Below, in pieces: positions 26,674-40,221 of a stretch of 64,000 bases of DNA (position 1 is the stretch's first letter; every line of letters starts with the position of its first letter). The notes under the pieces were generated by a model that saw only the letters and a list, made by a program, of their open reading frames with translations, had not been told where the DNA came from and did no database searches. Source of the DNA: Verrucomicrobiaceae bacterium (GTDB lineage Bacteria > Pseudomonadota > Gammaproteobacteria > Pseudomonadales > CAMLJR01); assembly GCA_028293825.1 (NCBI GenBank), contig JAQGNY010000039.1, forward strand, positions 1 through 64,000. The letters run 5' to 3'. The translations under genes were made by a program, and so were the position numbers.

Positions 26674-27514
26674 GCGACTCACTCCAGAATTCGTTTATTT
26701 TTTCCGCGATTGTTGCAACACCTTCCTCAAGATGAAAATGGTGGCCGCCGCTAACGTCTTGCCAGTTTAAACGCGGCGTTTGCTTCATTCGCTCACGTCG
26801 CACTTGTGAATGCTTTGCGTCCGACGTTGCCAGCAACAACAAATGTTTTTTATCGACTAGGCGCGTAACTATCGCGTCAATATGTGCGTCGCTTAAACGC
26901 ATTGCCGATGGCAAGCGCAGGCGACGATCGCTACGCCAAATCCAGCCGTCTTCTGTACGCAACAATCCGCGCTCGACGATGGGGCGTGCGGAAATTTCAG
27001 TCATACCGCTGGCAATACAGCGCGCATGCAGCGCTTTTTCAACGCTCGGATAAAATGTCACCGGCCCTGCCGGTGCCAGGTGCTCGCGCAAATGCAGCGC
27101 TAATTGATCGAGAAATTCAGAGTCGGGTCGCGTATCCGGAATTAATCCATCAAGCATAACGCTGCTCGTTATACGCTCGGGAAATACTGCCGTTAATAGC
27201 GTCGCGATAATTGCGCCGCGCGAATGACCTAATAAATTAAATTGCGCCCAACCCAATGCATCGGCGACGCGCAGAATATCGGGCAAGTCGTCCCAGATGT
27301 TGTAAGCGGCCTGCAATGGCCGATGGTGACTGTGGCCGTGGCCGGCCAGATCAATCGCCACGATATCCGCATCGAGCAGCGGAGCAAGGAAATCAAACGT
27401 GGCCGCATTATCGAGCCAGCCGTGCAGCGCCAGCACCGGTCGAGAGCCGTTGCGCCAGCGTTTTCCAGCCAACGTAACTCCGGCAATATCGAGTGTGAAT
27501 TCTTCGGGCTGCAT
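26663..27514 (-). CDS. alpha/beta hydrolase
   Basis: 283 residues from the ATG at 27514 (an ATG at 27538 overlaps sixA by 20 bp and is also possible). The oxyanion HGW ([10 protein letters not shown]), the nucleophile elbow GHSRG (about residue 100) and the catalytic His in GGHHFH near the C-terminus form an intact hydrolase triad with a probable Asp. No signal peptide is seen. The substrate is unknown. It follows sixA and gpsA on the same strand. Confidence 0.85.
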   Translation of the reverse strand: MQPEEFTLDIAGVTLAGKRWRNGSRPVLALHGWLDNAATFDFLAPLLDADIVAIDLAGHGHSHHRPLQAAYNIWDDLPDILRVADALGWAQFNLLGHSRGAIIATLLTAVFPERITSSVMLDGLIPDTRPDSEFLDQLALHLREHLAPAGPVTFYPSVEKALHARCIASGMTEISARPIVERGLLRTEDGWIWRSDRRLRLPSAMRLSDAHIDAIVTRLVDKKHLLLLATSDAKHSQVRRERMKQTPRLNWQDVSGGHHFHLEEGVATIAEKINEFWSESLSD

Positions 27515-27518
27515 GCAG

Positions 27519-28007
27519 TTAACGCACGGCCGTGTCATAGGATGGCGCGTGCTGCAGCGAGATTAGGGTGGCGCAGCCGGGCGCGATAATCGAGGTAGTT
27601 AATGCAGCGAGCGACGCTGTTTCCATCGCCGGACCGGCTCGATAATCTGCGGCAATTAATAATCCAAGCAGCGCGCTAACCAACGGCTGGTGACTGACCA
27701 CTATAATTTCGCGATCGCCTAGTTTTGCAAGCTCATCAAGCGCCTCGTCCGGATCGATATCGGGCACCAGCCAGTCAACGGTAGTTATGGTTTTATCGGC
27801 AAATGCACGGGCCACCTGCGCAGCTGTTTGCTGCGCACGCCGATAGGGACTTGCCACCAAACGCACTGCTGGCGATGCAGTTTTCGCCAACCATTCGCCT
27901 GCTGCTTGCGCGTGCTGCGCACCGCGTTCGGTTAACTCTCGGCTGGGATCGTGGCGCGTGTTGCGCTCCGCCTCGCCATGCCGCAAAACCCATATGCGCG
28001 TTGTCAT
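27519..28007 (-). CDS. sixA: phosphohistidine phosphatase SixA-like
   Basis: 162 residues of the histidine phosphatase superfamily. The catalytic RHGEAE with His10 at the N-terminus and VVSHQPLV with the second His are intact. SixA removes phosphate from histidine-containing proteins such as ArcB or PTSNtr components. Its ATG overlaps the gpsA stop codon by 4 bp (ATGA). Confidence 0.88.
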   Translation of the reverse strand: MTTRIWVLRHGEAERNTRHDPSRELTERGAQHAQAAGEWLAKTASPAVRLVASPYRRAQQTAAQVARAFADKTITTVDWLVPDIDPDEALDELAKLGDREIIVVSHQPLVSALLGLLIAADYRAGPAMETASLAALTTSIIAPGCATLISLQHAPSYDTAVR

Positions 28008-29032
28008 CGCAGCGAATACTCCACATCGCGATTTTGTTCGGCCAGCATCAATTTACCGACTACGTCGGGAATACTGCGACCGTTGTATAAAATTTCGTAA
28101 AGCCCCGCGACCAGTGGCATGCGTACGTCGATAACTTCGGCGTGGATTTTCAGCAGCTTCAACGTATTTATACCTTCGGCAACCTGACCCAATTCAGCGA
28201 TAGTTTCTTCCAGCTTCTTACCTTTACCGAGTGCAAAACCCACCTGGTAATTGCGACTTAATGGCGACATGCACGTCACCATTAAATCGCCAATGCCAGC
28301 CAGTCCCATAAAGGTCAGCGGGTCTGCACCTTTGCGCACGGCAAAGCGTGTCATCTCCGCCAACGCGCGCGTTATCAACATCGAAATAGTGTTGTGGCCG
28401 ATGCCGAGCGCCGCTGCCATGCCCGCAATAATTGCGTAAACATTTTTAAGCGCACCACCCAATTCGACGCCGCGCATATCGGCGCTGTCGTACACACGGA
28501 AATAACGACAACTCAACAACGCCTGCACTTGCAAATTCACATCAGCATCGTCGCTGGCAATAACCGTTGCGGTAATTTGTTTCGCGGCAATTTCTTTCGC
28601 CAAATTCGGGCCGCTAATTACGCCGAAACGCACATCGGCAATTTCATCACGCAACACATCGCTCATCATGCGAAAGCTGGTTGCGTCGTCAGTGGCTTCG
28701 ATGCCCTTCGTGGTGCTGATTAAAATACTGCGCGGAAGAATATGACGCGCAAGCTCTTTCGCAACCGCGCGACAAGAAGAACTCGGCACTGCCATAAAAA
28801 TGAAATCGCAATCGGCAACTGCCTCCGCTAAATCGACGGTCGCGTGCAGAGCCACATGCAGTGGAAAATCGGGAAGGTATTCGCTATTCAGGTGTTGCGT
28901 ATTAATTTCTTCGGCGCGCTCACTGTTGCGCAACCACAGGGTCACCGCGTGCCCATTTTCGGCCACGATATTTGCGAGTGCGGTACCGAAACTACCGCCG
29001 CCCAATACGGCCACTCGGTGCGTTGTTGTCAT
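28004..29032 (-). CDS. gpsA: glycerol-3-phosphate dehydrogenase [NAD(P)+]
   Basis: 342 residues. The dinucleotide site VAVLGGGSFGTALA is at the N-terminus; ISTTKGIE, SGPNLAKEIA and the catalytic lysine region GGALKNVYAI follow in order, with LAGIGDLMVTC near the C-terminus. It reduces dihydroxyacetone phosphate to sn-glycerol-3-phosphate for phospholipid synthesis in the cytoplasm. First gene of gpsA-sixA-hydrolase, with 4-bp and near-zero spacing. Confidence 0.96.
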   Translation of the reverse strand: MTTTHRVAVLGGGSFGTALANIVAENGHAVTLWLRNSERAEEINTQHLNSEYLPDFPLHVALHATVDLAEAVADCDFIFMAVPSSSCRAVAKELARHILPRSILISTTKGIEATDDATSFRMMSDVLRDEIADVRFGVISGPNLAKEIAAKQITATVIASDDADVNLQVQALLSCRYFRVYDSADMRGVELGGALKNVYAIIAGMAAALGIGHNTISMLITRALAEMTRFAVRKGADPLTFMGLAGIGDLMVTCMSPLSRNYQVGFALGKGKKLEETIAELGQVAEGINTLKLLKIHAEVIDVRMPLVAGLYEILYNGRSIPDVVGKLMLAEQNRDVEYSLR

Positions 29033-29113
29033 GGATTATTCTGCGTGAAACGAGATGGCGACAGCCTACATCAGTAACGCTTCGATTAGAACCGCGAATG
29101 ACCATACTTGAAT

Positions 29114-29155
29114 CGCATTTTCGGCATCGAAAAAATCACGAAAACCGAAAATGCG
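29114..29155. repeat. 11-bp inverted repeat between gpsA and htpG
   Basis: CGCATTTTCGG at 29114-29124 is perfectly inverted as CCGAAAATGCG at 29145-29155, with a 20-nt loop. It is 20 bp after the htpG stop. It lacks an adjoining T run on the minus strand, so it may be an mRNA-end stabilising hairpin instead of a simple terminator. Confidence 0.6.
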
Positions 29156-29174
29156 GCGACACGTTTAATTATTT

Positions 29175-31106
29175 TTAACTAACAATTTCCAGCAACAATT
29201 TATTTAATTTACGCACATAAGCCGCCGGATCTTTCAATTGACCGCCTTCGGCAAGTTGCGCCTGATCGAGCAATATTTCGACCAACTCGGCGAAGCGATC
29301 TTCATCGCTTTCGTTTTCCAACTTGCTGACGAGCGGATGGGTCGGATTCAATTCCAGCGTCGGTTTGCTGTCCGGTACTTGCTGACCGGCGGACTCAAGG
29401 ATACGGCGCATTTGCGCGCCCATATCGTAAGTACCGACCACCAGACACGCGGGCGAATCGGTAAGGCGATTGGTAACTCGCACTTTTTCGACTTTGCCTT
29501 CCAACGCCTTTTGTGCGCGCTCGATCAACGATTGATGTTCTTTTTCGAGCTTTTCTTTTTCTTCCTTTTCACCGGCATCTTCCAATTTTCCGAGGTCGAG
29601 CTCGCCTTTACCGACGTCCTGCAATTGCTTGCTGGCAAACTCTGAAAGATGACCCATCAACCACTCGTCAACGCGATCAAACAGCAAAACCACTTCGATA
29701 CCTTTTTTGCGGAACACTTCGAGATGCGGGCTGTTCGATGCGGTATTAAAGTTTTCCGCCGCGATGTAATAAATTTTTTCCTGCCCATCTTTTAGACGCG
29801 ACACATAATCGTCGAGCGATTGATCTTGTTTTTCGCTGTTGGTGTGAGTGGTGGAAAACCGTAACAATTTCGCCACTTTTTCTTTATTGGCAAAATCTTC
29901 AGCCGGCCCTTCTTTTAACACTTGACCAAATTCCTGCCAAAACTCCTGGTATTTTTCCGGCTCGTTTTTTGCGATTTTTTCGAGCATATCCAACACGCGC
30001 TTAATCAACGCGGAACGCATTGCATCGACCTGTGCGTTTTGCTGCAAAACTTCGCGCGAAACGTTAAGCGGTAAATCGCTCGAATCCACCACGCCTTTGA
30101 TGAAGCGCAAATACAGCGGCAAAAATTGTTCGGCATCATCCATGATGAAAGTGCGCTGTACATACAATTTCAAACCGCGCGGTTTGTCGCGATTCCACAT
30201 ATCGAATGGCGCGCGCTTTGGCACGAACAACAGACTGGTGTATTCCTGCTTGCCCTCAACCTTGTTGTGACTCCAGGTCAACGGCTCGTCAAAATCGTGC
30301 GAAACGTGTTTATAAAAAGCTTTGTATTCGTCGTCGCTAATTTCGTTACGCGGGCGTGTCCACAACGCAGTGGCGTTATTAACGGTTTCAAATTCGGGCG
30401 CAGCGTCTTTGCTTTCTGTTACATCGGTATCGGCATCGTCTTTGTCATCGGATGGGATGACTTCCTTCTGCATTAATACCGGAATCGAAATGTGATCGGA
30501 ATATTTTTTGATGGTCGAGCGAATGCGCCAGTTATCGGCAAAATCGGCATCCTCGGCACGCAAATGTAAAACGACGGTGGTGCCACGATCGGCTTTGGTA
30601 AATGCCTCAACGGAAAAATCAGCTTCGCCGCTCGATTCCCAATGCACGCCTTCTTCTGCAGGCAAACCGGCACGGCGCGTAAATACTTCGACGCGATCGG
30701 CCACGATAAACGCGGAATAAAATCCCACGCCGAATTGTCCGATCAATTGCGAATCTTTTTTCTGATCGCCGCTTAAATTACGCAGAAACTCGGCCGTACC
30801 GGACCGCGCGATGGTGCCGAGATGGCTCACCACATCGTCGCGCGACATGCCGATGCCGTTGTCGCGAATGGTGATGGTTTTGGCGGCGGCGTCAAATTCG
30901 ACATGCACGGCCAGATCGGAATCGTTTTCGTAAAGCGATGCATTCGACAGCGCTTCGAAACGCAATTTATCGGCGGCATCCGACGCGTTTGAAATCAGCT
31001 CGCGCAGAAATACTTCCTTGTTGCTATACAAGGAATGAATCATCAGCTGCAGCAGCTGTTTGGCTTCGGTTTGAAAGCCGAGCGTCTCTTTGGTGGCGGT
31101 CGTCAT
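29175..31106 (-). CDS. htpG: molecular chaperone HtpG (Hsp90)
   Basis: 643 residues from [19 protein letters not shown], with AGGAGA eight bases before the ATG; the frame is open 38 codons further but that part holds the promoter. The ATP-binding N-domain shows [25 protein letters not shown] and [11 protein letters not shown]. Middle and C-terminal dimerisation domains are full length. HtpG is an ATP-driven cytoplasmic chaperone. A heat-shock-type promoter lies upstream. Confidence 0.97.
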   Translation of the reverse strand: MTTATKETLGFQTEAKQLLQLMIHSLYSNKEVFLRELISNASDAADKLRFEALSNASLYENDSDLAVHVEFDAAAKTITIRDNGIGMSRDDVVSHLGTIARSGTAEFLRNLSGDQKKDSQLIGQFGVGFYSAFIVADRVEVFTRRAGLPAEEGVHWESSGEADFSVEAFTKADRGTTVVLHLRAEDADFADNWRIRSTIKKYSDHISIPVLMQKEVIPSDDKDDADTDVTESKDAAPEFETVNNATALWTRPRNEISDDEYKAFYKHVSHDFDEPLTWSHNKVEGKQEYTSLLFVPKRAPFDMWNRDKPRGLKLYVQRTFIMDDAEQFLPLYLRFIKGVVDSSDLPLNVSREVLQQNAQVDAMRSALIKRVLDMLEKIAKNEPEKYQEFWQEFGQVLKEGPAEDFANKEKVAKLLRFSTTHTNSEKQDQSLDDYVSRLKDGQEKIYYIAAENFNTASNSPHLEVFRKKGIEVVLLFDRVDEWLMGHLSEFASKQLQDVGKGELDLGKLEDAGEKEEKEKLEKEHQSLIERAQKALEGKVEKVRVTNRLTDSPACLVVGTYDMGAQMRRILESAGQQVPDSKPTLELNPTHPLVSKLENESDEDRFAELVEILLDQAQLAEGGQLKDPAAYVRKLNKLLLEIVS

Positions 31107-31150
31107 GTACTTGATCTCCTGAGCAATTCGTACGCAAAAATCTGCGACTG

Positions 31151-31178
31151 ATATGGAGCCGGAATTGTCGCTTTCAAG
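31151..31178 (-). promoter_or_regulatory. sigma-32 heat-shock promoter of htpG
   Basis: On the minus strand CTTGAAA and CTCCATAT are 13 bp apart, close to the sigma-32 consensus CTTGAAA / CCCCATNT. It lies about 45-70 bp before the htpG ATG, giving a short leader. Confidence 0.75.
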
Positions 31179-31221
31179 GTAAAAACCAGCACTAAATGAT
31201 CGATGCAAAAAATAAGGCAAT

Positions 31222-31250
31222 AAAAAAGGGCGCCGGAGCGCCCTTCTTCT
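31222..31250 (-). terminator. terminator of the sdh-suc block
   Basis: Stem AAGGGCG / CGCCCTT with loop, followed on the minus strand by a T run. It lies about 45 bp after the sucD stop and is the first clear terminator seen after sdhC. Confidence 0.85.
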
Positions 31251-31291
31251 TACCAGGCTAAATTATTAGCCCGTTTTCACCAGCCAGCTTT

Positions 31292-32164
31292 TTACCAGCC
31301 AGTGACAGCTTTCAACGTTTTGCCGATATCGGCCAACGATTTAACGGTGTGGACACCGGCGTCTTGCAGTGCGGCGAATTTCTCGTCCGCAGTGCCTTTG
31401 CCGCCGGAGATGATCGCGCCGGCATGACCCATGCGCTTGCCGGGGGGAGCCGTAACACCAGCGATGTAGGAAACCACTGGCTTGGTGACGTTAGCTTTGA
31501 TAAACGCAGCAGCTTCTTCCTCAGCCGAACCGCCGATTTCACCGATCATTACGATCGCTTCAGTCTGCGGATCTGCTTGGAACAACTTCAGGATATCGAT
31601 GAAGTTGGAGCCTGGGATCGGATCGCCACCGATGCCGACGCAAGTCGATTGGCCAAAGCCAAAATCGGTAGTCTGCTTAACCGCTTCATAGGTCAATGTG
31701 CCCGAACGCGACACGATGCCGACTTTGCCCGGCAAGTGAATGTGGCCCGGCATGATGCCGATTTTGCATTCGCCCGGAGTGATCACACCTGGGCAGTTTG
31801 GTCCGATCAGAACCACGCCGAGCTCGTCGCAACGCACTTTCACTTCGAGCATGTCCAGAGTCGGGATGCCTTCGGTGATGCAGACGATCAGTTTGATGCC
31901 GGCGTTAGCCGCTTCCAGGATCGAGTCTTTGCAGAACGGAGCCGGAACGTAGATAACCGATGCATCAGCGCCAGTCGCAGCAACCGCGTCAGCAACAGTA
32001 TTGAATACCGGCAGACCCAGGTGCTCGGTGCCGCCTTTGCCCGGCGTTACACCGCCGACCATTTTCGTACCGTAAGCAATCGCCTGTTCCGAATGCAAAG
32101 TGCCTTGCGAGCCGGTGAAGCCTTGGCAGATAACTTTCGTGTTCTTGTTGATAAGTACGCTCAT
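31292..32164 (-). CDS. sucD: succinyl-CoA ligase alpha subunit
   Basis: 290 residues. CoA-binding [15 protein letters not shown] near the N-terminus, GPNCPGVI, and the phosphorylated His in [14 protein letters not shown] are present. With SucC it converts succinyl-CoA to succinate with ATP or GTP formation. Its ATG overlaps the sucC stop by 4 bp, so the subunits are probably made in coupled fashion. It is the last gene of the TCA block. Confidence 0.97.
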   Translation of the reverse strand: MSVLINKNTKVICQGFTGSQGTLHSEQAIAYGTKMVGGVTPGKGGTEHLGLPVFNTVADAVAATGADASVIYVPAPFCKDSILEAANAGIKLIVCITEGIPTLDMLEVKVRCDELGVVLIGPNCPGVITPGECKIGIMPGHIHLPGKVGIVSRSGTLTYEAVKQTTDFGFGQSTCVGIGGDPIPGSNFIDILKLFQADPQTEAIVMIGEIGGSAEEEAAAFIKANVTKPVVSYIAGVTAPPGKRMGHAGAIISGGKGTADEKFAALQDAGVHTVKSLADIGKTLKAVTGW

Positions 32165-33333
32165 TTCGCGCCCTCCGCTGCTGCTTTAACAACTGCGTCG
32201 GCAGCTTCGGTCAAGCTGTTTGCAGCGATGATGTTGAGTCCGCTTTCGGCCAACAGCTTGGCACCCAGCTCGGCATTGTTGCCTTCGAGACGAACCACGA
32301 CCGGCACTTTCACGCCGACCTGCTCTACGGCACCGATGATGCCTTCAGCGATCAGGTTACAACGCACGATACCGCCAAAGATGTTGACGAGTACGGCTTT
32401 GACGCTGTCGTCCGACAGAATGATTTTGAACGCTTCGGAAACGCGTTCTTTGGTCGCACCGCCGCCAACGTCGAGGAAGTTCGCCGGAGCACCGCCGTGC
32501 AATTTAACGATGTCCATGGTGCCCATCGCCAAACCAGCGCCGTTCACCATGCAACCGATATTGCCGCCGAGGGCAACGTAGTTCAGTTCCCATTTCGCAG
32601 CGTGTGCTTCGCGCGCATCGTCCTGTGAAGGATCGTGCATTTCGCGCAGCTTGGGCTGGCGATACATAGCGTTGCTATCGATCGAGATTTTGGCATCGAG
32701 GCAATGCAGATTGCCTTCGCTGGTGATTACCAACGGGTTGATTTCGAGCAGCGCCAGGTCGTAATCGACGAACATTTTCGCCAGACCTTGGAAAATTTTT
32801 ACGAACTGTTTGACCTGGGTGTCGTTCAAGCCAAGCTTGAACGCCAACTCACGACCTTGGTACGGCTGTGCGCCAACCAATGGATCGATAGTCTCAGTCA
32901 GAATTTTTTCCGGCGTGTCATGCGCCACTTTTTCGATCTCTACACCGCCTTCGGTGGAGGCCATGAACACGATACGACGAGTGGAACGATCGACAACGGC
33001 GCCCAGATACAGCTCTTTGGCGATATCGGTGCACGATTCAACCAGAATTTTCGTTACCGGCTGACCATTCGCGTCTGTTTGATAAGTGACGAGGCGCTGG
33101 CCCAACCACTTGCGCGCAAACTCTTCGATTTCTTGCTTGGAGGTAACGAGCTTAACGCCACCTGCCTTGCCGCGGCCACCCGCGTGAACTTGTGCTTTGA
33201 CGACCCATTTGTCGCCCCCGATTGCGTCAGCCGCGGCTACCGCTTCTGCCGGCGTGCTGCAGGCAACGCCTTTCGACACGGGCAAACCGTATTCGGCAAA
33301 AAGCTGCTTGCCCTGATACTCGTGCAGGTTCAT
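32161..33333 (-). CDS. sucC: succinyl-CoA ligase beta subunit
   Basis: 390 residues. The ATP-grasp domain begins [18 protein letters not shown] and contains [23 protein letters not shown] and [10 protein letters not shown] mark the middle and C-terminal flavodoxin-like part. It pairs with SucD. It lies 180 bp after lpd in the same direction; I saw no terminator in that gap. Confidence 0.97.
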   Translation of the reverse strand: MNLHEYQGKQLFAEYGLPVSKGVACSTPAEAVAAADAIGGDKWVVKAQVHAGGRGKAGGVKLVTSKQEIEEFARKWLGQRLVTYQTDANGQPVTKILVESCTDIAKELYLGAVVDRSTRRIVFMASTEGGVEIEKVAHDTPEKILTETIDPLVGAQPYQGRELAFKLGLNDTQVKQFVKIFQGLAKMFVDYDLALLEINPLVITSEGNLHCLDAKISIDSNAMYRQPKLREMHDPSQDDAREAHAAKWELNYVALGGNIGCMVNGAGLAMGTMDIVKLHGGAPANFLDVGGGATKERVSEAFKIILSDDSVKAVLVNIFGGIVRCNLIAEGIIGAVEQVGVKVPVVVRLEGNNAELGAKLLAESGLNIIAANSLTEAADAVVKAAAEGAK

Positions 33334-33513
33334 GTGTGATTACCATCTCGATTGTGAAGTGATTTGGCGATTCCCATTTCGAATCGCCCCCAGCGCGTGG
33401 CCCGCTCGATTACATCGCTCAGACCGGAAGAAAAAATTAGGCGCGGCATTTTCGCGAATTTTGCCGCACCTCGCAAATGTATTTCCGACGCCTTCCCTGC
33501 CTCGATTTACGTA

Positions 33514-36250
<2,737 letters not shown>

Positions 36251-36293
36251 ACGTTGTCCTTAGTCAGCGGTGCCGCCATCGGCAACCGGCTAA

Positions 36294-39128
36294 TCAGTCA
36301 ATTTTCAGCGCTTGTTTAATGAATTCTTCCAACTGCTTGAGGTGCAATGCCATGTAGCCCGCTGCCGGAGAAGCGGAAGCATCGCGGCCGGCATATTCAA
36401 GATATAAGCTGCGATTGTGTCGATTTAAAGCGCGCCGCATATGGTGCTGACTGCTATACCACGCGCCCTGATTCATCGGCTCTTCCTGGCACCACACGAC
36501 TTCGGTAAAGTTTGGATAACGCGCCAAGATCTTGCTGAGATCGTCTTCAGGGAACGGATACAACTGCTCAAGACGAATGATCGCAACCGAATCAATCCCG
36601 CGCTCGCGACGCTTCTCGCGCAAATCGTAAAACACTTTGCCGCTACACAACACCAAACGTTTCACCACGCTTGGATCCTGGCAATCGGCGTCGTCTAGGA
36701 CGTTATTGAAGCCGCCGTTCGCCAACTCTTCGAGCGTCGAAATCGCCTCTTTATGCCGCAGTAAACTTTTCGGCGTCATCACGATTAATGGCTTACGCAG
36801 CGGCCTGATAATTTGACGGCGCAGCATATGGAACACCTGCGCCGGCGTGGTCGGCATACAGACCTGCATGTTGTGCTCCGCGCACAACTGCAGAAAGCGC
36901 TCGAGTCGCGCCGAGCTGTGCTCAGGTCCCTGGCCTTCGTAACCATGCGGCAACAGCAGCGTTAAACCACACAGACGTGCCCATTTGTGTTCGCCGCTAC
37001 TGATGAACTGATCGATAACGACTTGCGCACCGTTGGCAAAATCGCCGAACTGCGCTTCCCAAATTACCAGCGCCGCCGGAATTGTTGTCGCGTAGCCGTA
37101 TTCAAAAGCGAGAACCGCTTCTTCGGACAACAGCGAATCGAAAATTTCAAACTTGGCTTGCTGTGGCGACAACTCGGTCAGCGGAATAAACCGTGTGCCT
37201 TCTTTCTGATGATGCAATACCGCGTGACGATGCGAGAAAGTGCCACGCCCGACATCCTGACCAGTAAGACGGACCGCGTATCCTTCCTCCAACAGCGTTG
37301 CATAAGCCAGCGTTTCGGCAAACCCCCAGTTTATCGACATGGCACCAGCGGCCATCTTCAAACGATCTTCGTAAATTTTCGCGACTTGGCGTTGCACCAC
37401 GAAACCTTCGGAAATCGTGTTCGCCCGCTGCGCGATGTCCTGCAGCTTTTTCAGCTCAATGCGCGTGTCGCAAGGTAGCGTCCAGGTATGACCGAGATAC
37501 GGCTGCCAATCGACAAATAACGCTGCATTCGGCTGCTTAACTAGGCTTTTTACAACATGCTCGCCACTTTCCAGCAGCTCGCGATACTCCGAAATCTGCC
37601 GATCGTCGTCGTCTTTCGTCAGCACGTCGGCTTCGATTAATTTTTTTGCATATAGGTCGCGCGTAGTCGGCTGATTTTTGATTGCCTCGTACATCAACGG
37701 CTGCGTAGCGGATGGCTCATCGGCTTCGTTGTGGCCGCGACGGCGATAACAAACCAAGTCGACCACCACGTCTTTTTTGAATTCCTGGCGGAAATCGATT
37801 GCCAGTTGCGATACGAACAACACCGCTTCCGGATCGTCGCCGTTGACGTGAAAAATAGGTGCCTGCACCATTTTTGCAACGTCGGTACAGTATTCAGTCG
37901 AGCGCGCATCCTGCGGATCGCTGGTCGTAAAACCAACTTGGTTATTGATGACGATATGGATAGTGCCGCCGGTACGATAACCGCGCGTTTGCGACATTTG
38001 GAAGGTTTCCATCACGACGCCCTGCCCGGCAAAAGCGGCGTCGCCATGCATAACAATCGGCACTACTCTGTCGCCAATCGTGTCGCCGCGCCGATCTTGC
38101 CGAGCGCGTACCGAACCTTCCACCACGGGAGAAACAATTTCCAAGTGCGATGGGTTAAACGCCAGTGCGAGATGTACTTCGCCGCCCGGCGTCCTTACAT
38201 TGGAAGAAAAACCTTGGTGATATTTGACGTCGGCGGAGCCTATATAAGTGGCCTTGCCTTCAAATTCATCGAACAACTCAGCCGGGCTTTTACCGAGAAT
38301 ATTAACCAGCACGTTCAAACGGCCGCGGTGCGCCATGCCGATCACGATTTCTTTCGCGCTGTAAGAACCGCATCGCTGAATCATCGTATCCAGCATCGGA
38401 ATTAGGCTTTCGCCGCCTTCGAGACCGAAGCGTTTAGTGCCGGGGTATTTTGAAGCCAGGGCTTTTTCGAGACCTTCGGCCGCCGTCAACCGCTCAAGTA
38501 AATGGCGTCGCGCCTGCCGCGCAAAATCGGGCTTCGAGCGCACACTTTCCATGCGTTGCTCGATCCAGCGGCGCTCGTCGGTATCGATAATATGGCGAAA
38601 TTCCGCGCCGATGGTGGTGCAGTAGGTCTGCTCCAGCACATTGATAATTTCGCGCAGCGTAGCCTGCTCTTTACCGAAATGCGGCCGCCCCACTTGGAAG
38701 ACAGTATCGAAATCGGCAGGGCTGAGCTGATGAAATTCGAGCTCAAGGTCGGGAACCGGCGCGCGCTGCCACAGACCGAGCGGGTCGAGCCGCGCTTTTT
38801 GATGGCCGCGCTGACGATACGCACTCATCAATTGCAGTACGCGCACCTGCTTGCGTTCATTTTCGGGAATACGACTATCTGCACCCGCCGCACCGCTGGG
38901 GCGAACTCGCGCACGGGCCATTTGCTCGAATTGAGCGCGAATTGCTGCGTGGGAGGTATCTTGAGTCGCGCCATTGACCCGCGGCAATTTGGCGAAATAA
39001 TCGCGCCATTGCTCGGGAACGGCATTCGGATCTACTAAATAAGTATCGTAGAGCTGCTCTAAATAATCGGCGTTGCCGCCCGACAACTGCGAGCTGCGCC
39101 AAAGCAGCTCCATCGTGCCTTCTTGCAT
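36294..39128 (-). CDS. sucA: 2-oxoglutarate dehydrogenase E1
   Basis: 944 residues from the third of three consecutive ATGs; it is the one best spaced (7 bases) from AGGTGG and gives MQEGTMELLWRSSQLSGGN, which aligns with the usual SucA start. The thiamine diphosphate site (GMAHRGRLNVLVN and the GDAAFAGQGVVMET region), HIVINNQVGFTT and C-terminal LLPHGYEGQGPEHSSARLER are intact. It decarboxylates 2-oxoglutarate and loads the succinyl group on SucB. Confidence 0.97.
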   Translation of the reverse strand: MQEGTMELLWRSSQLSGGNADYLEQLYDTYLVDPNAVPEQWRDYFAKLPRVNGATQDTSHAAIRAQFEQMARARVRPSGAAGADSRIPENERKQVRVLQLMSAYRQRGHQKARLDPLGLWQRAPVPDLELEFHQLSPADFDTVFQVGRPHFGKEQATLREIINVLEQTYCTTIGAEFRHIIDTDERRWIEQRMESVRSKPDFARQARRHLLERLTAAEGLEKALASKYPGTKRFGLEGGESLIPMLDTMIQRCGSYSAKEIVIGMAHRGRLNVLVNILGKSPAELFDEFEGKATYIGSADVKYHQGFSSNVRTPGGEVHLALAFNPSHLEIVSPVVEGSVRARQDRRGDTIGDRVVPIVMHGDAAFAGQGVVMETFQMSQTRGYRTGGTIHIVINNQVGFTTSDPQDARSTEYCTDVAKMVQAPIFHVNGDDPEAVLFVSQLAIDFRQEFKKDVVVDLVCYRRRGHNEADEPSATQPLMYEAIKNQPTTRDLYAKKLIEADVLTKDDDDRQISEYRELLESGEHVVKSLVKQPNAALFVDWQPYLGHTWTLPCDTRIELKKLQDIAQRANTISEGFVVQRQVAKIYEDRLKMAAGAMSINWGFAETLAYATLLEEGYAVRLTGQDVGRGTFSHRHAVLHHQKEGTRFIPLTELSPQQAKFEIFDSLLSEEAVLAFEYGYATTIPAALVIWEAQFGDFANGAQVVIDQFISSGEHKWARLCGLTLLLPHGYEGQGPEHSSARLERFLQLCAEHNMQVCMPTTPAQVFHMLRRQIIRPLRKPLIVMTPKSLLRHKEAISTLEELANGGFNNVLDDADCQDPSVVKRLVLCSGKVFYDLREKRRERGIDSVAIIRLEQLYPFPEDDLSKILARYPNFTEVVWCQEEPMNQGAWYSSQHHMRRALNRHNRSLYLEYAGRDASASPAAGYMALHLKQLEEFIKQALKID

Positions 39129-39494
39129 CATCATTCCACCTGGTTAGGGGGTGTCACTTGCTCCAGCGAAACCGGCACCTGATACCCGGCCGTAATGCCC
39201 GCTACAAACGGCGTTGCTTGCAGCGTCCTAACATTAAAGCCTTTGTGCGCAATCGAATGTCGTAAAACAGCCGACCCGGAATTCGCGAAGTGACGCGGGT
39301 GTTGCCCGTATGTTCCCCGTGGGATATAGCGAACTGTTGCGTAATTACGCCGCGCGCGCCCTATAGCGAACAGGCGCGGATACTTAACCTTAAACCTGTA
39401 ACGACAGCAAAATAACTACAACCGCTGAATCGAATATAAGCAAAGTGGCATAAGTGTAGACCGCATCGCCACTTACGCCGTAACGATCGTAAAA
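39129..39494. other. intergenic region between sdhB and sucA
   Basis: 366 bp without a gene. It contains a direct repeat of TATAGCGAAC (39325-39334 and 39362-39371), read as GTTCGCTATA in the transcribed direction, which could belong to an internal promoter or regulator site. No terminator is seen, so read-through from sdh into suc is possible. Confidence 0.45.
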
Positions 39495-40202
39495 TTAACT
39501 GGCGCGTTTCAATAACATATTGCGAATGTGGCCAATTGCACGCGTCGGATTGAGTCCTTTCGGACACACATTCACGCAGTTCTGAATACCGTGGCAACGA
39601 AACACGCTGAATGGATCGTCAAGATCGGCTAGGCGCTCTTCAGTTGCCGTATCGCGGCTATCGACCAAGAAGCGATAAGCCTGCAATAACCCGCTTGGGC
39701 CGATAAACCGGTCAGGATTCCACCAAAAAGACGGGCATGCAGTCGAGCAACAGGCGCACAAAATACATTCGTACAAACCGTCAAGTTTGGCGCGTTCTTC
39801 TGGCGATTGCAGACGCTCGATCGCCGGGGCCGGCGTATCGTTGATCAAGAATGGACGGACTTTCTCGTACTGCTTATAGAACTGTCCCATATCGACGATG
39901 AGATCGCGTATTACGGGCAGGCCAGGCAGCGGCCGCAGTATCAATTTGTTGCCGCCTTTCATCGCCTCAGACACAGGCGTGATACAAGCAAGGCCGTTTT
40001 TGCCGTTGATATTCAATCCATCGGACCCACACACGCCTTCGCGGCATGAGCGACGGAACGTTAATGACGGATCGCTGCCTTTTAGCAACTCGAGCACGTC
40101 AAGCACCATCAAATCCTTGCCGCCGGTATCGAGCTGCACTTCCTGCATATACGGAGTGTTGTCGGTTTCCGGGTTGTAGCGATACAAACTGACTTGCAAC
40201 AT
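39495..40202 (-). CDS. sdhB: succinate dehydrogenase iron-sulfur subunit
   Basis: 235 residues. The 2Fe-2S site SCREGVCGSDG (about 52-62) and two C-terminal sets (CILCACCSTACP and CHGIQNCVNVCPKG) for 4Fe-4S and 3Fe-4S clusters are intact. It passes electrons from SdhA to the quinone site at SdhCD on the inner face of the membrane. It starts 19 bp after sdhA ends. Confidence 0.97.
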   Translation of the reverse strand: MLQVSLYRYNPETDNTPYMQEVQLDTGGKDLMVLDVLELLKGSDPSLTFRRSCREGVCGSDGLNINGKNGLACITPVSEAMKGGNKLILRPLPGLPVIRDLIVDMGQFYKQYEKVRPFLINDTPAPAIERLQSPEERAKLDGLYECILCACCSTACPSFWWNPDRFIGPSGLLQAYRFLVDSRDTATEERLADLDDPFSVFRCHGIQNCVNVCPKGLNPTRAIGHIRNMLLKRAS

Positions 40203-40221
40203 GAGTTATCTCCTCCCGGAC

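Noticed and set aside
31349-32581. Long plus-strand open frame (410 codons) across sucD and sucC
   Set aside because: Antisense shadow of two well-conserved genes; it crosses their junction and shows no protein features.
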